Below, one piece after another: positions 34,247 through 40,788 of a stretch of 40,788 bases of DNA. Under the pieces are notes generated by a model. The model did not search any database, was not told where the DNA came from, and saw only the letters and a list, made by a program, of their open reading frames with translations. The stretch comes from Arthrobacter sp. AQ5-06 (GTDB lineage: Bacteria; Actinomycetota; Actinomycetes; Actinomycetales; Micrococcaceae), in assembly GCF_003287955.1 (NCBI RefSeq), contig NZ_QMKP01000024.1:1-40788 (forward strand), written 5' to 3'. The position numbers were made by a program, and so were the translations under genes. Numbering within the stretch: the stretch's first letter is position 1; every line of letters begins with the position of its first letter.

Positions 34247-34344
34247 GGCGTTGGTGCCCCGGTAGGGAGTCTTTTGCGGGCGGACAACGGGCTGCTTGGG
34301 GGTTTGAAGCAACCGTTTGTGACCGGTCGTGATTCGGCGACCCC

Positions 34345-34412
34345 TTGACTGATGCGTGATCCAGGTCATACCGTTATTTCACTACTCGATATCCATCTTC
34401 CGCATTATGGAA
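34345..34412 (+). promoter_or_regulatory. Promoter and tandem operators of the allantoin permease unit
   Basis: TTGACT (34345-34350) and TACCGT (34369-34374) are 18 bp apart. Operators TTTCACTACTCGATA (34377-34391) and TTCCGCATTATGGAA (34398-34412) follow, centres 21 bp apart; the second is the best palindrome of the set. The layout equals that at 23530-23596. Confidence 0.75.
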
Positions 34413-34496
34413 ACAGATGCAATGACGCTCCTGCCGGTTTCCGGCACATCCCAAAGCGGAAATACATGGAAGACATCTTCAAGAAGTGAGATCACG

Positions 34497-36065
34497 ATGC
34501 AGACAACCCCGTTGACCGGCGTCGACCCGGCACCCGAGACAGCAGTTGACCCGGGCAAAGCAGCACACCCCTCCGTGGGTGTCGACGCGCTTTGTGATGC
34601 AGCCAGCGCCGCCTCCGGCAGAACGATCAGCCCCACCTTGTACAACATCGACCTTGCCCCCACGAAGCGGGAAGGTCGCCGCTGGACCGGCTACAGCATT
34701 TTCACCCTGTGGGCCAACGACGTCCACAGCCTTGGCAACTACGCCTTTGCCATTGGACTCTTCGCCCTCGGGCTGGGTGGCTGGCAGATCCTTCTCGCCC
34801 TGGGAGTCGGCGCCGTCCTGCTGTTTGCGCTCCTCAGCTTATCCGGCTTTATGGGCGTCAAGACCGGCGTCCCGTTCCCTGTCATGAGCCGGATCAGCTT
34901 CGGCATCAGGGGAGCCCAGATCGCCAGCCTCCTGCGCGGGGCAGTGGCCGTGGCCTGGTTCGGCATCCAGACCTACCTCGCGTCTGTGGTGCTCCGGGTC
35001 ATGCTCGTGGCCATGGTTCCCTCGCTGCGGGAGCTGGACACCAACTCCATCCTCGGCCTCTCCACGCTGGGCTGGGCATCGTTCGTGTTCCTCTGGATCG
35101 TCCAGCTGGTCATCGTCAGTTTCGGCATGGAGATGATCCGCAAGTATGAGGCCTTCGCCGGCCCAATCATCCTGGTGACCATGGCGGCCATCGCCGTCTG
35201 GATCTTCGTGGAAGCCGGGGGCTCCATCGCCTGGGCCGGGGACAATGCCCTCGAAGGCGCCGAAATGTGGCGCACCATCTTTGCCGGCGGTGCCCTGTGG
35301 GTGGCCATCTACGGAACGTTCGTCCTGAACTTCTGCGACTTCACCCGGTCCGCCGTCTCCAAGAAGGCCGTGGTGCGCGGCAACTTCTGGGGCATCCCCA
35401 TCAATATGCTCCTCTTCGGCGCCATCGTGGTGGTCATGGCCGGTGGACAGTTCAAGATCAACGGCACGGTCATCGAGAGCCCCTCGGACATCGTCCAGAC
35501 CATCCCGAACACACTGTTCCTTGTCCTGGCCTGCCTGGCGCTGCTGATCCTGACCATCGCCGTGAACCTGATGGCCAACTTTGTGGCCCCCGTCTATGCA
35601 CTGACCAACCTCTTCCCCAAGCACCTGAACTTCCGCAAGGCGGCCTGGGTCAGCGGCACGATCGGCCTCGTCATCCTGCCGTGGAACCTCTACAACAACC
35701 CGCTGGTGATCGTCTACTTCCTGGGCGGACTCGGAGCGCTGCTCGGCCCGCTGTTCGGCGTCGTGATGGCCGACTACTGGCTGCTGCGGCGCGGCAAGGT
35801 CAATGTGCTTGAGCTCTACACCGAGGACCCGGCAGGTGCCTACTACTACAAGAAGGGCTTCAACCCCCGGGCCATCATCGCCATGGTGCCTGCCGCCACT
35901 ATTGCGCTCCTGATCGCCTTTATTCCGGCGCTGGAAGCCGCCGCCCCGTTTGCGTGGTTCGTCGCGGCCGGCATCGCCGCGGTGGTCTACTACGTCATCT
36001 CGGACCGCTCCCAGCGGCTCGACGACGTCGACGGCGAGTCAATCGCCGTCGCCAGCACCCACTGA
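34497..36065 (+). CDS. NCS1-family allantoin permease
   Basis: The 522-aa membrane protein has a 55-residue cytosolic head and 12 helices. NIDLAPTKREGRRWTGYSIFTLWANDVHSLGNYAFA is split here only by family convention: the NDLAP-like head and WANDVHSLGNYAFAIGL start of helix 1 are the NCS1 signature, and GVPFPVMSRISFGIRGA and FNPRAIIAMVPA follow. Bacterial PucI-type members take up allantoin with a cation; hydantoin or uracil are alternatives. The ATG at 34497 follows GTGAGAT. The racemase gene follows after 45 bp, supporting allantoin. Confidence 0.9.
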   Translation: MQTTPLTGVDPAPETAVDPGKAAHPSVGVDALCDAASAASGRTISPTLYNIDLAPTKREGRRWTGYSIFTLWANDVHSLGNYAFAIGLFALGLGGWQILLALGVGAVLLFALLSLSGFMGVKTGVPFPVMSRISFGIRGAQIASLLRGAVAVAWFGIQTYLASVVLRVMLVAMVPSLRELDTNSILGLSTLGWASFVFLWIVQLVIVSFGMEMIRKYEAFAGPIILVTMAAIAVWIFVEAGGSIAWAGDNALEGAEMWRTIFAGGALWVAIYGTFVLNFCDFTRSAVSKKAVVRGNFWGIPINMLLFGAIVVVMAGGQFKINGTVIESPSDIVQTIPNTLFLVLACLALLILTIAVNLMANFVAPVYALTNLFPKHLNFRKAAWVSGTIGLVILPWNLYNNPLVIVYFLGGLGALLGPLFGVVMADYWLLRRGKVNVLELYTEDPAGAYYYKKGFNPRAIIAMVPAATIALLIAFIPALEAAAPFAWFVAAGIAAVVYYVISDRSQRLDDVDGESIAVASTH

Positions 36066-36110
36066 CCAAAGCGCCAGCTGACCAACCCGTCCCGAAAGAG
36101 GAAAAGCACC

Positions 36111-36854
36111 ATGCGTATCCTTGTGGCCAACGTCAACACCACACAGTCCATGACCGATTCCATCGCCGCGCAGGCACAACAGGCCGCGCTTCCGGATACG
36201 GAGATCGTGGGACTCACTCCGCGCTTCGGCGCGGACTCCTGCGAGGGAAACTTTGAGAGTTACCTCGCGGCGATCGCCGTGATGGACGCCGTGGTCAACT
36301 ATCCGGAGCCGTTCGACGCCGTGATCCAGGCCGGCTACGGCGAGCACGGCCGCGAGGGGCTCCAGGAGCTCCTCGACGTTCCGGTGGTGGACATCACTGA
36401 GGCGGCCGCGAGCACTGCGATGTTCCTGGGCCACAAGTACTCCGTGATCACCACCCTGGACCGTGCCGTCCCGCTGATCGAGGACCGGCTGAAGCTGGCC
36501 GGCCTCGACGCCCGGTGCGCCTCGGTCCGGGCCAGCGGCATGGCCGTCCTGGAACTGGAGGAGGACCCGGAGCGCGCTGTGGAAGCCATCATCGAACAGG
36601 CGCTGCTGGCTGTCCGTGCGGACAAGGCGGAAGTCATTGTCCTTGGCTGCGGCGGCATGGCCGGTCTGGACGAGGAGATCCGCAAGCGTGCGGGCGTCCC
36701 CGTGGTGGACGGTGTGGCGGCTGCTGTCACGATTGCCGAATCGCTCGTGCGGCTGCGGCTGAGCACCTCAAAGGTCCGGACTTATGCCACCCCGCGTCCC
36801 AAGACAGTCATAGGCTGGCCAATAACGGCGGCGGAAGTGCCCGCTGCACCCTAG
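36111..36854 (+). CDS. Allantoin/hydantoin racemase-like protein
   Basis: The 247-aa protein belongs to the Asp/Glu/hydantoin racemase superfamily and would convert (R)- to (S)-allantoin for allantoinase. The N-terminus RILVANVNTTQSMTDSI and VLGCGGMAGLDEEI with catalytic Cys180 are typical. The first catalytic cysteine, normally in an IACFGDPG-type motif, is absent: the matching stretch IQAGYGEHG has Gly75. C44 and C136 are the other cysteines and do not align. So it may use another base, be one-directional, or have another role. AGAGGAAAAGC precedes the start. The SDR gene follows after 28 bp. Confidence 0.85.
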   Translation: MRILVANVNTTQSMTDSIAAQAQQAALPDTEIVGLTPRFGADSCEGNFESYLAAIAVMDAVVNYPEPFDAVIQAGYGEHGREGLQELLDVPVVDITEAAASTAMFLGHKYSVITTLDRAVPLIEDRLKLAGLDARCASVRASGMAVLELEEDPERAVEAIIEQALLAVRADKAEVIVLGCGGMAGLDEEIRKRAGVPVVDGVAAAVTIAESLVRLRLSTSKVRTYATPRPKTVIGWPITAAEVPAAP

Positions 36855-36882
36855 CCCGGCCATCAACACAAGGAGCGACCCC

Positions 36883-37662
36883 ATGACTGCAACCCACCGG
36901 CCCGTACCACCCCACCGGCCGGGGCCGGTCGCCGTCGTAACCGGTGCTGGTTCCGGGATTGGCAGGGCGGTGGCGCGGCTCCTGCTGGCCGACGGGTACC
37001 GCGTGGTGTTGGCCGGCCGGCGTGAGGCTCCGCTGCTGGAGTCCGCGGCAGGGCACCGCCAGGCGCTGACGTTGCCCTGCGACGTAACAGTGCCCGACGA
37101 CGTCGAGCGCCTTTTCGCTGCCGCCCTCGGGAAGTGGGGGAGGGTTGACCTCCTGTTCAACAACGCCGGAGTGTTCGGCCCGGCCGCGTCGGTGGATGAA
37201 ATCAGCGTGGCCGACTGGGACGCGGTGGTGGCGGTGAACCTTACCGGCTCGATGCTGTGCGCCGCCGCGGCCGTGCGGGCCATGAAATCCCAGGAACCAC
37301 AGGGCGGCCGCATTATCAACAACGGGTCCATTTCAGCGCATTCGCCGCGGCCGCGGACCGTGGCCTATACGGTCACCAAGCACGCCATGACGGGTCTGAC
37401 CAAGAGCATAGAGCTGGACGGTAGGGGCTTCGGCATCACCTGCGGCCAGATCGACATCGGCAACACGGCCACAGACATCATGGCCACCATCGGCGTGGAC
37501 TCCGGTGCCCTGCAGGCTGACGGCAGCCGCAGGGTGGAGCCCACCTTTCCGGTGCAGGATGCCGCGCGCGCCGTGCTCCTGATGGCACGAATGCCGCCGT
37601 CGGCCAGTGTGGGCTCGGTGGTGATCACGGCCGCCGGCATGCCGTTCATCGGTAGGGGCTAA
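36883..37662 (+). CDS. Short-chain dehydrogenase/reductase
   Basis: The 259-aa protein is a classical SDR: TGAGSGIG (20-27), NNAG (93-96), Ser149, Tyr162 and Lys166 (YTVTK) are all present, with R45 after beta-2 (LAGRR) favouring NADP(H). AAGGAG precedes the ATG. It is third in the permease-racemase unit, so it may act on a ureide or a related hydroxy acid such as ureidoglycolate, but the sequence does not show a substrate. Many SDRs of this form are annotated only by family. Confidence 0.88.
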   Translation: MTATHRPVPPHRPGPVAVVTGAGSGIGRAVARLLLADGYRVVLAGRREAPLLESAAGHRQALTLPCDVTVPDDVERLFAAALGKWGRVDLLFNNAGVFGPAASVDEISVADWDAVVAVNLTGSMLCAAAAVRAMKSQEPQGGRIINNGSISAHSPRPRTVAYTVTKHAMTGLTKSIELDGRGFGITCGQIDIGNTATDIMATIGVDSGALQADGSRRVEPTFPVQDAARAVLLMARMPPSASVGSVVITAAGMPFIGRG

Positions 37663-37677
37663 TTGGAGAACACCAAC

Positions 37678-37818
37678 GTGGGCCATCTGTTTCCACCGGC
37701 TCGCTATACCCACGCCATACTGCCGGCCTTTCCAGCCAACAGGGACCCTGTTACGGAAGGATTCTCAGTACGTGAAGTAGGCCACTTGGCCGAGGCGCTC
37801 GAGCTGCCGATCACGTAG
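37678..37818 (+). CDS. Possible 46-aa protein with GTG start
   Basis: GGAGA lies eight bases before a GTG at 37678; the frame runs to TAG at 37816-37818. The C-terminal part (VREVGHLAEALELPIT) looks protein-like and helical. No family is recognised, and the start codon and size make it uncertain. Beyond it, 37819-37881 holds nothing I can identify. Confidence 0.3.
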   Translation: MGHLFPPARYTHAILPAFPANRDPVTEGFSVREVGHLAEALELPIT

Positions 37819-37881
37819 CGCCCATTCAACTTCGGAGTGTCGACCCGCGTCTGAGCTGGGGATTCGGCAAGGATTGGGGCT

Positions 37882-38505
37882 ATGACCAAGAGAACTGTGC
37901 TTATCGGGGGACGCTTTTTCTTTGGCCTTTTGACGTTGGTGGCGGTGGGAACACAGCTGACAGTTCATTTGGGCATGGGCTACGACGTCTGGAACTTCTT
38001 CAGCTACTTCACTAATCTGTCCAACATCTTCGCAGCGTTGGTGCTTCTCATCAGCGGCTACAGGGTGATGATCCGCAAACGCCCCAGCGAAATCGACGAC
38101 GTCACGCGCGGCACGGCAACCATTGCCATGGCCGTGGTGGGACTCGTGTTCGGTGCGCTGCTCGCCGGGGAAGATCTCGGCTCGCTGCTGCCGTGGGTCA
38201 ACTTCGTGGTGCACTACCTGATCCCGGTGGTCATGGTAGTGGACTGGCTCTTCCAACCGCCGCGGGCCCCGCTCACGGTCAAGCACATCTGGTACTGGCT
38301 GCTCTACCCCGTCGGCTACCTGGTCTACAGCCTGGTCCGCGGGGCGTTGGTGAACTGGTACCCGTACTGGTTCGTCGACCCCGCACGGGCAGGTGGCTGG
38401 GGCGGAGTGGTGGTGTTTGCCCTCGCCATTTCCGTCGGCTTCCTGGTAGTGAGCCTGGCGATGCTGTGGCTCGGTAACAAGCTCAAGCGGCAGGTGGATT
38501 ACTAG
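37882..38505 (+). CDS. Pr6Pr-family membrane protein
   Basis: The 207-aa protein has about six membrane segments and the pattern YFTNLSNIFAALVLL ... VHYLIPVVMVVDWLF ... YWLLYPVGYLVYSLVRG ... WYPYWFVDP, which identifies the Pr6Pr (FAR-17a/AIG1-like) membrane family. The biochemical role is not established in bacteria. Only a weak ribosome binding site (GGGGC) is seen. It converges on mocA and has no clear tie to the purine genes. Confidence 0.85.
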   Translation: MTKRTVLIGGRFFFGLLTLVAVGTQLTVHLGMGYDVWNFFSYFTNLSNIFAALVLLISGYRVMIRKRPSEIDDVTRGTATIAMAVVGLVFGALLAGEDLGSLLPWVNFVVHYLIPVVMVVDWLFQPPRAPLTVKHIWYWLLYPVGYLVYSLVRGALVNWYPYWFVDPARAGGWGGVVVFALAISVGFLVVSLAMLWLGNKLKRQVDY

Positions 38506-38534
38506 GCCTTGATCCACCGATCCGTGGTTGGTCC

Positions 38535-39143
38535 TCAATCGAGGAGGTGCAGCTGTTCGGGGGTGTCGAGGTCCTCGCCGCCGGAGATGTCGCTGCAGTC
38601 CACGAGGTCTATCAGTTCCGGGTGGGCCTGGAGGAAATAGCGTGCCCCGGCGTCGCCCGTTGCCGTTTCCGCGGCCTGAGCGCGGAGGCGGGAATCCAGG
38701 AGCAGCGGATGACCCCGCTGGAGTTTTCCTTCGGTGCCACGGTAGGCGGCCGCCGTCACCCGGCCAGGCTGGTGGGATGCCAGCAACCGGGCGACGGTTT
38801 CTGCGGCCAGGCCGGGCTGGTCCACGAGCGCGATGAGCACATGGTCCCCCGGGGCTGCTGCGGCAACTCCCGCCCGGAACGAACTTCCCATCCCGCTGGC
38901 CCAGTCCGGGTTGTCGATGACCCGGTGCCGGCTGAGATCGGTGGCGGCGCGGACCGATTCCGCGTCCACGCCGAGCACCGTCACCACTTCCCGGCAGCCG
39001 CCTGCGAGCAGTACGTCTGCCAGGACTTCAACGAGCGTGCGGCCCTGGAAGCGGAGCAATGCCTTGGGCCCGAGGCCCAGCCGCGTCCCGGCGCCGGCAG
39101 CAAGAAGCACCGCCGTCGTGCGTTGTTTGTCCAGGTCAGCCAT
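38535..39143 (-). CDS. MocA-like molybdenum cofactor cytidylyltransferase
   Basis: The 202-aa protein is a MobA/MocA nucleotidyltransferase: LLAAGAGTRLGLGPKALLRFQG (split in families as LAAGxGxRxG-xxK; about 14-33) binds the nucleotide, and LVDQPGLAAETV, HPLLLD and GDAGARYFL follow. MocA attaches CMP to molybdopterin to form the cofactor used by xanthine oxidase-family enzymes, so it fits the xdh genes 4 kb away. A purine-unrelated NTP transferase role is less likely. It lies downstream of aceE on the same strand, separated by a terminator. Confidence 0.82.
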   Translation of the reverse strand: MADLDKQRTTAVLLAAGAGTRLGLGPKALLRFQGRTLVEVLADVLLAGGCREVVTVLGVDAESVRAATDLSRHRVIDNPDWASGMGSSFRAGVAAAAPGDHVLIALVDQPGLAAETVARLLASHQPGRVTAAAYRGTEGKLQRGHPLLLDSRLRAQAAETATGDAGARYFLQAHPELIDLVDCSDISGGEDLDTPEQLHLLD

Positions 39144-39172
39144 CGCCCCAGCCTATCCAGCCACATGACAGT

Positions 39173-39203
39173 GACGGCAGTGTTCCCCCGGAACACTGCC
39201 GTC
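39173..39203 (-). terminator. Terminator between aceE and mocA
   Basis: GACGGCAGTGTTCC (39173-39186) pairs perfectly over 14 bp with GGAACACTGCCGTC (39190-39203), with a 3-nt loop. It follows the aceE stop by 24 bp. No long T-run follows. Confidence 0.75.
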
Positions 39204-39226
39204 AACTGTTGTATGGATGAAGGGGG

Positions 39227-40788
39227 TCAGGAGTCGCCTCCGGCGCCGCCGGTGGTCCCGGCGTTGACGTCCAGGAGCTTGTAGCGGTCCATCGCGTAGG
39301 CGGGCACACCGCCGTCCACCTCGCCGCGCGAAGCCAGCAGCTGCAGGGTCTTCACCACGATGGAGTGGGTGTCGTTCTTGAAGAAGCGGCGGGCTGCGGC
39401 CCGGGTGTCGGAGAAGCCGAACCCATCCGCACCGAGCGAGGCGAACTGGTGCGGGAGGAACTGGCGGATCTGGTCCGGCACGGCCTTCATGTAGTCGGTC
39501 ACCGCCACCACGGGCCCCTGCGCGTCGGCGAGCTGCTGCGTGACGAACGGTACGCGGGCGGGCTGGCCCGGGTTCAGGAAGGCGTCTTCCTCGGCGGCCA
39601 TGCCGTCGCGGCGCAGTTCGTTCCAGGACGTCACGGACCAGACATCGGCGGAGACGCCCCAGTCCTCGGCGAGCAGCCGCTGGGCGTCAAGAGCCCAGGG
39701 GACGGAGACGCCGGAGGCCAGGATCTGGCTCTTGGGCCCTTCAAACTCCGACGCCGACACCCGATAGATGCCTTTCAGCACACCGTTGACGTCGAGGTTC
39801 TCGGGTTCGGCCGGCTGGGAAATGGGCTCGTTGTAGACCGTGAGGTAGTACATGAGGTTCCGGTCAGCCGAATCGGGCCCGTACATGCGCTCGATGCCGT
39901 CCCGGATGATGTGGCCCATCTCGTACCCGTAGGCGGGGTCGTAGGTGAGGACGGCCGGGTTGGTGGAGGCAAGGATCGGTGAGTGGCCATCGGCGTGCTG
40001 GAGGCCTTCGCCGGTCAGGGTGGTGCGGCCGGCGGTGGCGCCGATGATGAAGCCGCGGGCCATCTGGTCCGCGGCGGCCCAGAAGGCGTCGCCGGTGCGC
40101 TGGAAGCCGAACATCGAGTAGAACACGTAGATCGGGATCAGCGGTTCGCCGTGGGTGGCGTAGGACGTTCCTGCGGCGGTGAAGGCCGCGACCGCCCCGG
40201 CTTCGTTGATGCCTGGGTGGATCAGCTGGCCCTGGGCGGATTCCTTGTAGGCGAGGACCAGGTCCCGGTCCACAGAGAGGTAACCCTGGCCGTCCGGGTT
40301 GTAGATCTTGGCCGTGGGGAAGAGCGCGTCCATGCCGAAAGTTCGGGACTCATCCGGAACGATCGGGACAATTCGGTGTCCGAACTTCTTATCCCTGAGC
40401 AGGTCCTTGAGCAGGCGTACAAAAGTCATGGTGGTGGCGGCCTGCTGCTTCCCGGAACCGCGCTTGGCAATCTCATAGGTCTTGGGTTCTGGCAGCTCCA
40501 CCGGAGCGTGGTCCGGCCGGCGTTGGGGGACGAAACCGCCGAGGGCGCGGCGGCGTTCCATAAGGTACTGGATTTCGGGGGAGTCCATGCCGGGGTGGTA
40601 GTACGGGGGGCGGTAGAGGTCCGCGTCGAGTTGTTCGTCCGTGATGGGGATGCGGAGGTAATCGCGGAACTTCTTCAGGTCATCGAGGGTGAGCTTTTTC
40701 ATCTGGTGGGTCGCGTTGCGGCCCTCGAAGTGGGGTCCGAGTCCGTAGCCCTTGACCGTTTTGGCCAGGATGACGGTGGGCTTGCCCT
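39227..40788 (-). CDS. aceE: Pyruvate dehydrogenase E1 component (homodimeric type), C-terminal part
   Basis: The frame is open to the window edge, so the N-terminal part is missing; the visible 520 residues begin within KPTVILAKTVKGYGLG. They cover the pyrimidine-binding and C-terminal domains: SRTFGMDALFPTAKIY, INEAGAVAAFTAAGTSYATHG, LTGEGLQHADGHSPILAST and FGFSDTRAAARRFFKND are diagnostic of the AceE type used by Actinobacteria. It decarboxylates pyruvate in the pyruvate dehydrogenase complex. A Met inside the visible part (40702) is internal. It is a housekeeping gene at the island border. Confidence 0.97.
   Translation of the reverse strand, partial: GKPTVILAKTVKGYGLGPHFEGRNATHQMKKLTLDDLKKFRDYLRIPITDEQLDADLYRPPYYHPGMDSPEIQYLMERRRALGGFVPQRRPDHAPVELPEPKTYEIAKRGSGKQQAATTMTFVRLLKDLLRDKKFGHRIVPIVPDESRTFGMDALFPTAKIYNPDGQGYLSVDRDLVLAYKESAQGQLIHPGINEAGAVAAFTAAGTSYATHGEPLIPIYVFYSMFGFQRTGDAFWAAADQMARGFIIGATAGRTTLTGEGLQHADGHSPILASTNPAVLTYDPAYGYEMGHIIRDGIERMYGPDSADRNLMYYLTVYNEPISQPAEPENLDVNGVLKGIYRVSASEFEGPKSQILASGVSVPWALDAQRLLAEDWGVSADVWSVTSWNELRRDGMAAEEDAFLNPGQPARVPFVTQQLADAQGPVVAVTDYMKAVPDQIRQFLPHQFASLGADGFGFSDTRAAARRFFKNDTHSIVVKTLQLLASRGEVDGGVPAYAMDRYKLLDVNAGTTGGAGGDS

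Noticed and set aside
34247..34344. Terminator after the xanthine dehydrogenase gene
   Set aside because: Only weak stems such as ACCGGTCG/CGGCGACC were found; read-through into the permease cannot be excluded.
32921..34369. 482-codon open frame on minus opposite the xanthine dehydrogenase gene
   Set aside because: Third-codon GC bias on the other strand explains it; no protein-like features. The same applies to 6691-8010, 10181-11509, 12139-13245, 13202-14461, 14362-15471 and 15290-16594.

Overview
The window is high-GC DNA with actinobacterial features: tight operons, promoters that put an ATG right at the transcription start, a homodimeric pyruvate dehydrogenase E1, a stand-alone LigD polymerase domain and an alpha-carbonic anhydrase lipoprotein. 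Protein style and gene content fit Arthrobacter or a close relative in Micrococcaceae. That assignment is inference; no marker gene is present.

Most of the window is a purine and allantoin catabolism island. Guanine and hypoxanthine enter by an AzgA-type permease and are deaminated by guanine deaminase (26927-28962); an 8-oxoguanine deaminase-like hydrolase is divergent (25198-26562). Xanthine is oxidised by an xdh operon with a separate FAD subunit and a fused FeS/Mo subunit (29260-34246). A MocA-like cytidylyltransferase (38535-39143) could supply the cofactor. Urate enters by an NCS2 permease and is oxidised by uricase (20726-23271). Allantoin is handled by an NCS1 permease and a racemase-like protein (34497-36854), then allantoinase (3906-5249) and ureidoglycine aminohydrolase AllE (14485-15300). 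Glyoxylate is used by two routes: hyi-glxR-gcl-glxK to phosphoglycerate (5242-10125), and malate synthase plus malic enzyme to pyruvate (16579-19601). A DUF6986-type aldolase lies inside the second operon. HIU hydrolase, OHCU decarboxylase, allantoate amidohydrolase and ureidoglycolate lyase are not seen here.

An IclR/AllR-like regulator (19821-20576) sits in the middle. I find a shared 15-bp operator of approximate form TTYCRCWTTRYGRAA before the hyi operon, the malic enzyme operon, a 62-aa unknown gene, the regulator itself, the guanine/8-oxoguanine deaminase intergenic region and the allantoin permease. At four of these promoters the operators are paired with exactly 21 bp between centres, on one face of the helix and overlapping a recognisable sigma-70 promoter. 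This is the strongest unannotated signal in the window.

The left end (1-1380) is a gene graveyard: an IS256-like transposase tail, a LysR-like fragment and a frameshifted matrixin-like metalloprotease. The rest of the left flank holds two unknown genes and a thiol peroxidase. Between the two glyoxylate operons lie a frameshifted membrane protein, an F420-reductase-like protein, a threonine dehydratase-like enzyme and the carbonic anhydrase. The right end holds an SDR, a Pr6Pr-type membrane protein, mocA and the 3' part of aceE. Several long nested palindromes and structured leaders are also described.
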